Assembly: GCA_937975705.1 (NCBI GenBank)
Contig: CALJTX010000025.1
Coordinates: 1 to 64,000, forward strand
DNA length: 64,000 nucleotides
DNA from: an uncultured Flavobacteriia bacterium
Lineage (GTDB): Bacteria; Bacteroidota; Bacteroidia; Flavobacteriales_D; Crocinitomicaceae
Reading direction: 5' to 3'
In this document: positions 59,178 through 64,000 of the stretch, in pieces
Layout: the number at the start of each line of letters is the position of its first letter
Position numbering within the stretch: the first letter of the stretch is position 1
Position numbers and translations under genes: made by a program
The notes under the pieces: generated by a model
Database searches by the model: none
What the model saw: the letters and a program-made list of their open reading frames with translations, nothing else
Told to the model about the DNA's origin: nothing

Positions 59178-60455
59178 ATGGCTGAAGTAGTATACATGCC
59201 CAAATTAAGCGACACCATGACAGAAGGTGTTGTTGCCGCCTGGACAAAAAACGTTGGTGATGCAGTTAAATCTGGCGAAGTACTTGCCGAGATTGAAACA
59301 GACAAAGCCACCATGGAATTTGAGTCTTTTTACGATGGTGTTTTGTTACACATTGGCGTAGAAACCGGTAAAGCGGCGCCAGTAAACAGTATTTTAGCCA
59401 TTATTGGTGAAGCAGGCGAAGACATTTCTAGTGTTTTAGCCAACGCTGCTGCCGGTGCCCCTGGTGCTGCTGCAGCCGCTGCTGAGCCAGCACCTGCAGC
59501 ACCAAGCCCAGCGCCTGTTGCAGCAAGCGCGCCTGCGCCAAGCCCTGCACCAGTTGCGGCGGTTGTCTCAGCGCCTGTTGCCGTGGCCAATAATTCAGAT
59601 CGTGTTTTTGCCTCGCCGCTCGCTAAAAAATTGGCAGCTGAACGCGGTATTGACATCCAAGCAGTTGGTGGTACCGGTGAAAACGGACGCATCGTCAAGC
59701 GCGATGTCGATCATTATGTACCTTATACACCAGCAGCCAATACACCTGCCTACACAGCTGCACCTGCCGGAACGGTTTCTTATACAGATGAGCCCGTTTC
59801 GCAAATGCGCAAAACAATTGCACGCCGTTTGGCTGAAAGCAAATTCACTGCGCCCCATTTCTACCTGACGCTTGACATCGATATGGATGCCGCTATGGCG
59901 ATCCGCAAAGGATTGAATAGCCTAGACGGCGTGAAAGTTTCTTTCAACGACATGGTTATTAAAGCTGTGGCCATGGCTTTGCGCAAGCACCCAGCCGTGA
60001 ACAGCGCCTGGATGGGCGACTTCATTCGCCGCAACGAGCACGTCAATATCGGCGTTGCCGTAGCTGTAGAAGATGGTCTTTTAGTGCCTGTTGTGCGTTT
60101 TGCTGATGGCAAAGGCCTCACACAAATTTCTGCTGAAGTAAGAGAATTTGCTCAAAAAGCAAAAGACAAAAAACTCCAACCTGCAGATTGGGAAGGCAAC
60201 ACCTTTACCATCTCTAACCTCGGTATGTTCGGCATTGAATCGTTTACAGCAATTGTAAACCCACCAGATGCGTGTATTTTAGCTATTGGCGGTATCAAAG
60301 CTGTGCCAGTTGTGAAGAACGGACAAGTTGTACCTGGAAACGTCATGAAAGTAACCCTTTCTTGTGACCACCGCGCTGTAGATGGTGCTTCCGGAGCAGC
60401 CTTCTTGCAAACCTTTAAAACATATATGGAGCAACCAGCTGCCATGTTGTTGTAA
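59178..60455 (+). CDS. pdhC: pyruvate dehydrogenase E2 component (dihydrolipoamide acetyltransferase)
   Basis: A 425-residue E2 from the ATG at 59178; an in-frame region upstream overlaps pdhA and is not used. It has one lipoyl domain (lipoylated K43 in ETDKATMEFES), a long Ala/Pro linker (about 90-140), a peripheral subunit-binding domain (FASPLAKKLAAERGIDIQ), and a catalytic domain with active-site SCDHRAVDG. It pairs with pdhA and differs from the E2 at 13468. Confidence 0.95.
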   Translation: MAEVVYMPKLSDTMTEGVVAAWTKNVGDAVKSGEVLAEIETDKATMEFESFYDGVLLHIGVETGKAAPVNSILAIIGEAGEDISSVLANAAAGAPGAAAAAAEPAPAAPSPAPVAASAPAPSPAPVAAVVSAPVAVANNSDRVFASPLAKKLAAERGIDIQAVGGTGENGRIVKRDVDHYVPYTPAANTPAYTAAPAGTVSYTDEPVSQMRKTIARRLAESKFTAPHFYLTLDIDMDAAMAIRKGLNSLDGVKVSFNDMVIKAVAMALRKHPAVNSAWMGDFIRRNEHVNIGVAVAVEDGLLVPVVRFADGKGLTQISAEVREFAQKAKDKKLQPADWEGNTFTISNLGMFGIESFTAIVNPPDACILAIGGIKAVPVVKNGQVVPGNVMKVTLSCDHRAVDGASGAAFLQTFKTYMEQPAAMLL

Positions 60456-60509
60456 GCCGTTTTCGGTGTTCACTCTTTGAAAACAAGAACTTCTTGAAAT
60501 ACTAAAGGT

Positions 60510-60540
60510 ACGTGCATCCACAAATGCACGTATTTTTTTT
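60510..60540 (+). terminator. intrinsic terminator of the pdhA-pdhC operon
   Basis: Perfect 8-bp stem ACGTGCAT / ATGCACGT with loop CCACAA, followed by A and nine T. Confidence 0.9.
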
Positions 60541-60543
60541 TGG

Positions 60544-60969
60544 TTATAAATCTTTGTGAATCGCATGGACGTCATTGTGGTTTTCCTCAATGCGGTCCTT
60601 GATGACCTGAATGGATTTGGCTAAAATAATCAATTCAGGATTCGTGTGTTTTCTGAGCCAAAACCAACTCTCTTGTTCGTGCTCTACCGCCATTGCAATA
60701 TGATACAACACGTCGTAACCAAATTGCTGTAGCCATTTTTGGGCTTTTTCATTGCCCTCTGCCGCACTGATCATGGCCATGAGTTCCGGGAAACCATTTT
60801 TGAGCAACCATTGTCGTGCTGGATCGTGTAACCGAATGGCTTGTGTCGCCATCCAGAGTTCTGGGTAGCCATTTTCCTGTAGCCAATTGTGCAAGGTAGT
60901 GTGTCCGTCCACGGCTTTTGCCCAAGCAAGAATAACGAGCGAAGGATAAGAAAGCGAATTTTCTTTCAT
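60544..60969 (-). CDS. protein of four 25-residue helical repeats, unknown function
   Basis: A 141-residue cytoplasmic protein. From W29 onward it consists of four contiguous 25-residue repeats starting at W29, W54, W79 and W104, with the pattern W-L-x3-G-(Y/F)-P-E-L followed by a hydrophobic helix and an acidic/basic turn. A partial copy precedes them (SYPSLVILAWAKAVDG). The C-terminal tail (IKDRIEENHNDVHAIHKDL) is charged. The exact period suggests an alpha-solenoid. It follows the SpmA/SpmB-like gene by 1 nt. No known family is recognised. Confidence 0.75.
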   Translation of the reverse strand: MKENSLSYPSLVILAWAKAVDGHTTLHNWLQENGYPELWMATQAIRLHDPARQWLLKNGFPELMAMISAAEGNEKAQKWLQQFGYDVLYHIAMAVEHEQESWFWLRKHTNPELIILAKSIQVIKDRIEENHNDVHAIHKDL

Positions 60970-60970
60970 C

Positions 60971-62410
60971 TTAAAAAAACCAAAGTGCTACGCCAATAGC
61001 GGTCAGTACACAAATGAGGTCTACCAAAAGCATGGTACCTAAGGTATAGCGCGTATTGCGCACCTGAATAGAACCAAAATAGACGGCGATAACATAAAAA
61101 GTAGTTTCAGCAGAGCACTGAAAAATAGAAGACAAACGACCCGCTAAACTATCCGGCCCAAACTGATTCATGGCATCGAGCATAAAGCCACGCGAGCCCG
61201 AACTACTGAAAGGTCTAAGCAAAGCTACTGGTAAAGAATCTGTAATTTCTTTGCTCACGCCAACATAACGGAACACTTCAGAAATACCACTCGCAATGAG
61301 CTCAAATAAACCTGAATTCCTGAAGACAGAAATAGCAACGAGCATTCCGAGCACATAAGGGAAAATTTTAACACCTGTATCTAAGCCAGAACGCGCGCCA
61401 ACTACAAATGCGTCAAAAACTGTAGTGTCATTGGCTTTGAACTTGGCTTCGTTTCTGAAGGCAAACACTAAGGTCAATAAAATGATGGCAAAGAGTAAAA
61501 TTCCTGAAAAGTTACCGGTGAAATAATTCTTTTCGACCAAATTCAAAGATCCCACATAAAAAAGCAAACCAAAAATAGCCCCGATAATGCCCATAATGAC
61601 ACCCAAAAGCAAACCGCTCTTGAAGGAAATACGTTGGCGCAAGCCCACGATGAAAAAGGCGGCGAGTGTACCTATGAATGAAGTAATGATACAGGGCAAC
61701 ATGACATCGGCAGGATTGGCCGCATTGGCTGCTGCACGGTAACCAATAATAGACGTTGGAATGAGCGTTAGGCCAGCAGCATGCAAGCACAAAAACATAA
61801 TTTGCGCATCTGAGGCCTTCTCTTTTTCGGTATTGAGCTCTTGCAAACTCTCCATGGCCTTGAGTCCAAATGGTGTGGCTGCTGAGTCTAGACCTAGGAA
61901 ATTAGCTGAAAAGTTCATGGTCATGTAGGTAATTGACGGATGCCCTGCCGGCACCTGCGGAAACACCTTTGTGAAGAACGGACTCAGGCGCTTGGCCAGG
62001 CGTTCGGTGGCTCCTGAATCGATGAGCAGCTGCATGATGCCCGCAAAGAATGCCAAATAGGCCATCAGGGGCAAAATGAGCTCAAACAAACTGTTTTTAG
62101 CCGTCACCAATAAACCATCAGACTTCTGCAAACCAGAATAAACCACAACCGTCTTTTCTTTCATGACGTAGGTTGTGTCGGCGTCAGTCGTATTTTTATT
62201 CACGATAAAAGTTCCGTCAGGAGCTGCATTGAGGCCAATTTTTACCGCGGATGGCAATTTCCATTTGTAGGTTTCTTTGATCAGAATAGGATCGTCTTTT
62301 TTGCCATTCAGGACATAATCAATACTGTAAAACTGCCCTGAGAAAACAGCAAATAGGACAAATAAAATGGAGCTGATGAAGATGACCAGCCAAAAACGAC
62401 TCAATACCAT
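60971..62410 (-). CDS. SpmA-SpmB-like (nucleoside-recognition/Gate domain) fusion membrane protein
   Basis: A 479-residue protein (ATG 62410; an in-frame ATG 60 nt upstream would add 20 residues). It joins two Gate-domain units related to spore maturation proteins A and B: LLIDSGATERLAKRLSPFFT...NFSANFLGLDSAATPFG (SpmA-like, about 115-190), and VGARSGLDTGVKIFPYVLGMLVAI...LPVALLRPFSSSGSRG (SpmB-like, about 335-420). An extra stretch of about 90 residues (about 25-115) between the first helix and the rest is probably outside the cytoplasm. The transported compound is unknown. Confidence 0.88.
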   Translation of the reverse strand: MVLSRFWLVIFISSILFVLFAVFSGQFYSIDYVLNGKKDDPILIKETYKWKLPSAVKIGLNAAPDGTFIVNKNTTDADTTYVMKEKTVVVYSGLQKSDGLLVTAKNSLFELILPLMAYLAFFAGIMQLLIDSGATERLAKRLSPFFTKVFPQVPAGHPSITYMTMNFSANFLGLDSAATPFGLKAMESLQELNTEKEKASDAQIMFLCLHAAGLTLIPTSIIGYRAAANAANPADVMLPCIITSFIGTLAAFFIVGLRQRISFKSGLLLGVIMGIIGAIFGLLFYVGSLNLVEKNYFTGNFSGILLFAIILLTLVFAFRNEAKFKANDTTVFDAFVVGARSGLDTGVKIFPYVLGMLVAISVFRNSGLFELIASGISEVFRYVGVSKEITDSLPVALLRPFSSSGSRGFMLDAMNQFGPDSLAGRLSSIFQCSAETTFYVIAVYFGSIQVRNTRYTLGTMLLVDLICVLTAIGVALWFF

Positions 62411-62476
62411 ATAACGAAATTGCACAATTTCTACCAATGACCAACAACTCCCAACAAAAAGAATTAACATGTGTTA

Positions 62477-62508
62477 TTGAATTAAGCCGCTTTCTATACT
62501 TTACTTTG
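62477..62508 (+). promoter_or_regulatory. promoter for the cytoplasmic pirin gene
   Basis: TTG (62477-62479) is followed after 21 nt by TTACTTTG (62501-62508), one mismatch from TAnnTTTG and the same octamer as before ridA. Confidence 0.45.
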
Positions 62509-62523
62509 CACCAAAATAACACC

Positions 62524-63228
62524 ATGAAAACCGTTTTCCATTCTGCAACATCACGTGGCCATGCCGACCACGGTTGGCTCAACGCCAAGCATTCTTTTAG
62601 TTTTGCCTCTTGGTACAACCCAGAGCGCATTCACTTTGGAATGCTGCGCGTGCTTAACGATGACATTGTGGCTGGAGGCATGGGCTTTGGCAAGCATCCG
62701 CACGACAACATGGAAATCATCACCATTCCGTTAGCGGGAGCGATCCAACACGAAGACAGCATGGGCTTTAGTGAAGTCATTCAAGCCGGAGAAGTACAAG
62801 TTATGTCGGCAGGAACCGGTATTTACCACAGCGAATACAATCCGAGCCCAAGTGAAGAACTGAACCTTTTTCAAATTTGGATTTTCCCCAATCAAAAGCA
62901 AGTCACACCGCGTTATGCGCAAAGAAAATTCGAACTAAAGGAAGGTGCTTTTAGCGAACTCGTTGGGCCACAAAACAGCGGGATAGACACCTGGATCCAC
63001 CAAGATGCCTGGATTTCAATGGGTGAATTCAGTGCCAAAACAACAGTAAATTATGTCCTGAAAGGTGCTAACAATGGCATTTACCTCATGTTAATTGAAG
63101 GTGAAATTCAAATTGGAGCGCAAAAACTGCAGCGCAGAGATGCCATTGGCATTTCAGAAATAGCACAAATAGCTATCCAAGTGGAACAAAACAGCAAAAT
63201 ACTTGTCATAGAAGTACCAATGCACTAA
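62524..63228 (+). CDS. cytoplasmic pirin-family protein (YhaK/YhhW-like)
   Basis: A 234-residue bicupin starting at the ATG at 62524. The first cupin carries GKHPHDNMEIITI and GTGIYHSEYN, which hold the His/His/His/Glu metal site of YhhW-type quercetinases. There is no signal peptide, in contrast with the pirin at 4239. It starts MKTVFHSATSRGHADHGWL, typical of the YhhW branch. It lies 3 nt before a nitroreductase gene, and the pair may deal with redox-active aromatics (inference). Confidence 0.92.
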   Translation: MKTVFHSATSRGHADHGWLNAKHSFSFASWYNPERIHFGMLRVLNDDIVAGGMGFGKHPHDNMEIITIPLAGAIQHEDSMGFSEVIQAGEVQVMSAGTGIYHSEYNPSPSEELNLFQIWIFPNQKQVTPRYAQRKFELKEGAFSELVGPQNSGIDTWIHQDAWISMGEFSAKTTVNYVLKGANNGIYLMLIEGEIQIGAQKLQRRDAIGISEIAQIAIQVEQNSKILVIEVPMH

Positions 63229-63231
63229 CTC

Positions 63232-63867
63232 ATGAAAGACCAACTCCTCCAAGCCCTCGAATGGCGCTATGCCACCAAAAAATACGACTCCTCATTTCGC
63301 CTAGCGCCAAATGTAAAGGAAACCATTGAACAGGTGCTCCAACTCACACCGAGTAGTTATGGCCTTCAGCCCTTACATTACATCTGGATTGAAGACAAAA
63401 CACTTCGCGAAAAAACCAAAACACTCGCCTGGAATCAGTCTCAAATTGTTGATGCCGGAGCCGTACTTGTGCTCTGTGCGCAAAACGATCTAACGCCGTC
63501 CTTTTTAGACCAACACGCCGACAACATGCGCGACACGCGCAGCATGCAAGAAGAACAAATCAAAGGCTTCAGAAGTCATCTGCACAGTGCTATTGGGCAA
63601 AAATCAGCCGCTGATATCAAAAGTTGGAACGGCAAGCAAGCTTACATTGCACTGGGTCAGCTGCTCACCGCTTGCGCGCTGCTGCAACTCGACGCCACAC
63701 CAATGGAAGGCTTTGACCCCGCTGCCCTTGACGACTTACTCGAACTCAAAGAAAAAGGCCTGCACAGCGTACTCATTTGCACTATTGGCAAGCGCGCTGC
63801 AGACGACCATTACCAACAACTTAAAAAGGTAAGAAGACCAAAAAATTCCTTATTTAGCACCCGTTAG
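63232..63867 (+). CDS. NAD(P)H-dependent nitroreductase family oxidoreductase (NfsB-like)
   Basis: A 211-residue FMN-binding protein with the family N-terminus EWRYATKKYDSSFRL (FMN-phosphate contacts), LTPSSYGLQPLHYIWI, and the C-terminal TPMEGFDPAALDDLL and VLICTIGKRAADD. It uses NAD(P)H to reduce nitro- or quinone-type compounds in the cytoplasm. It is co-transcribed with the pirin gene. Confidence 0.93.
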   Translation: MKDQLLQALEWRYATKKYDSSFRLAPNVKETIEQVLQLTPSSYGLQPLHYIWIEDKTLREKTKTLAWNQSQIVDAGAVLVLCAQNDLTPSFLDQHADNMRDTRSMQEEQIKGFRSHLHSAIGQKSAADIKSWNGKQAYIALGQLLTACALLQLDATPMEGFDPAALDDLLELKEKGLHSVLICTIGKRAADDHYQQLKKVRRPKNSLFSTR

Positions 63868-63882
63868 ACAAAGGATTTTCCT

Positions 63883-63890
63883 TATATTTG
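63883..63890 (+). promoter_or_regulatory. -7 element immediately before the last gene
   Basis: TATATTTG, a full match, ends 3 nt before the ATG at 63894, predicting a leaderless mRNA. Confidence 0.5.
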
Positions 63891-63893
63891 AGG

Positions 63894-64000
63894 ATGTCTC
63901 GAATTGTACTGTTTTTTGCCCTCACTCTTTGCTTTATGAGCTCAAATGCGTGGGCTGCTCCAAAAATGAGCCAAGCAGACCAACACGAACTCCAACAAAT
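63894..64000 (+). CDS. exported protein, N-terminus only (cut by the window edge)
   Basis: An open frame from the ATG at 63894 encodes a signal peptide (MSRIVLFFALTLC...NAWA, cleavage expected after AWA) followed by APKMSQADQHELQQ. About 35 codons are visible and the family cannot be told. A full -7 element lies directly upstream. Confidence 0.6.
   Translation, partial: MSRIVLFFALTLCFMSSNAWAAPKMSQADQHELQQ

Noticed and set aside
1..64000. Mobile elements, prophage, toxin-antitoxin, restriction-modification or CRISPR loci
   Set aside because: No transposase, integrase, cas, methylase or toxin-like gene and no regular spacer array was found in the coding or intergenic sequence.
1..64000. tRNA genes in intergenic regions
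   Set aside because: No T-loop (GGTTCRANTCC-like) with cloverleaf arms was seen in the gaps read. Only the SRP RNA is supported.

Overview
The window looks like chromosomal DNA of a Bacteroidota bacterium, most likely a member of the Flavobacteriales. The evidence is: two secreted proteins with the C-terminal sorting domain of the type IX secretion system; TonB-dependent receptors with an N-terminal carboxypeptidase-regulatory-like domain; many TAnnTTTG (-7) promoter elements with TTG/TTTG about 17-24 nt upstream; weak Shine-Dalgarno sequences; the Bacteroidota-type small SRP RNA; and an rpsF-rpsR-rplI operon without ssb. Gene density is high and genes often overlap by 1-17 nt. No tRNA, rRNA, insertion sequence, prophage or CRISPR array was seen. 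The window has the character of core chromosome, not an island. Both edges cut a gene.

Layout. 1-5.4 kb: a leftward GH92 alpha-mannosidase (partial) / sugar-phosphate isomerase-like / phytanoyl-CoA dioxygenase operon divergent from an AraC-type regulator, then a Tat-exported pirin with a Crp/Fnr-like palindrome upstream. 5.4-11 kb: prfC, ndk, a TonB receptor, DUF2147 and an anthranilate/aminodeoxychorismate glutaminase. 11-16.2 kb, rightward: ridA, a GT2 fusion protein, a 2-oxoacid dehydrogenase E2, a DnaQ-like exonuclease and an FAH-family hydrolase. 16.2-30.1 kb, leftward: a T9SS-sorted FG-GAP protein; a TPR / phosphosulfolactate synthase / WD40 operon; a TonB receptor with a small His/Cys-rich exported protein; a PpiD-like / SurA-like / MoxR operon; and guaB. 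30.2-39.2 kb: a small secreted protein, lhgO (leftward), then rightward mtaB, a PTPS-type 6-pyruvoyltetrahydropterin synthase, folE, a BAX-inhibitor-1 protein, a 32-aa membrane protein, a GH3-family enzyme, a deoxynucleoside kinase and hldD. 39.3-40.4 kb: rpsF-rpsR-rplI leftward. 40.9-47.1 kb: a 1110-aa repetitive T9SS adhesin-like protein, DUF2461 and a DPP-IV-like peptidase. 47.1-47.9 kb: two tandem rhodaneses with DUF6132. 48.5-60.5 kb, rightward: ffs (SRP RNA); a pentulose-phosphate-epimerase-like/CBS fusion; a DAHP-synthase-like aldolase; a KdsC-like phosphatase; a saccharopine/alanine-dehydrogenase-like enzyme; a pentapeptide protein; a UMF1-type transporter; dapD; trhO; lgt; a lipoprotein; and pdhA-pdhC. 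60.5-64 kb: a 25-residue-repeat protein with an SpmA/SpmB fusion (leftward), a cytoplasmic pirin, a nitroreductase and the start of an exported protein.

Themes. Much of the content is housekeeping: translation, purines, pterins, envelope biogenesis and pyruvate oxidation. The less ordinary parts are: (i) the 48.6-51.3 kb trio, which repeats the isomerase(CBS)/PEP-aldolase/phosphatase logic of the Kdo pathway with different enzyme families; (ii) the TPR-ComA-WD40 operon; (iii) a PTPS with the animal-type C-x5-HGH motif beside folE; (iv) a GT2 protein fused to a degenerate sugar-transferase-like module; (v) a protein built from four exact-period 25-residue helical repeats; and (vi) several promoters whose -7 element ends 3-5 nt before the start codon, predicting leaderless mRNAs. 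Start codons were chosen by family alignment and overlap. Several genes appear to use GTG or TTG. All functions are from sequence reading alone, without database searches.
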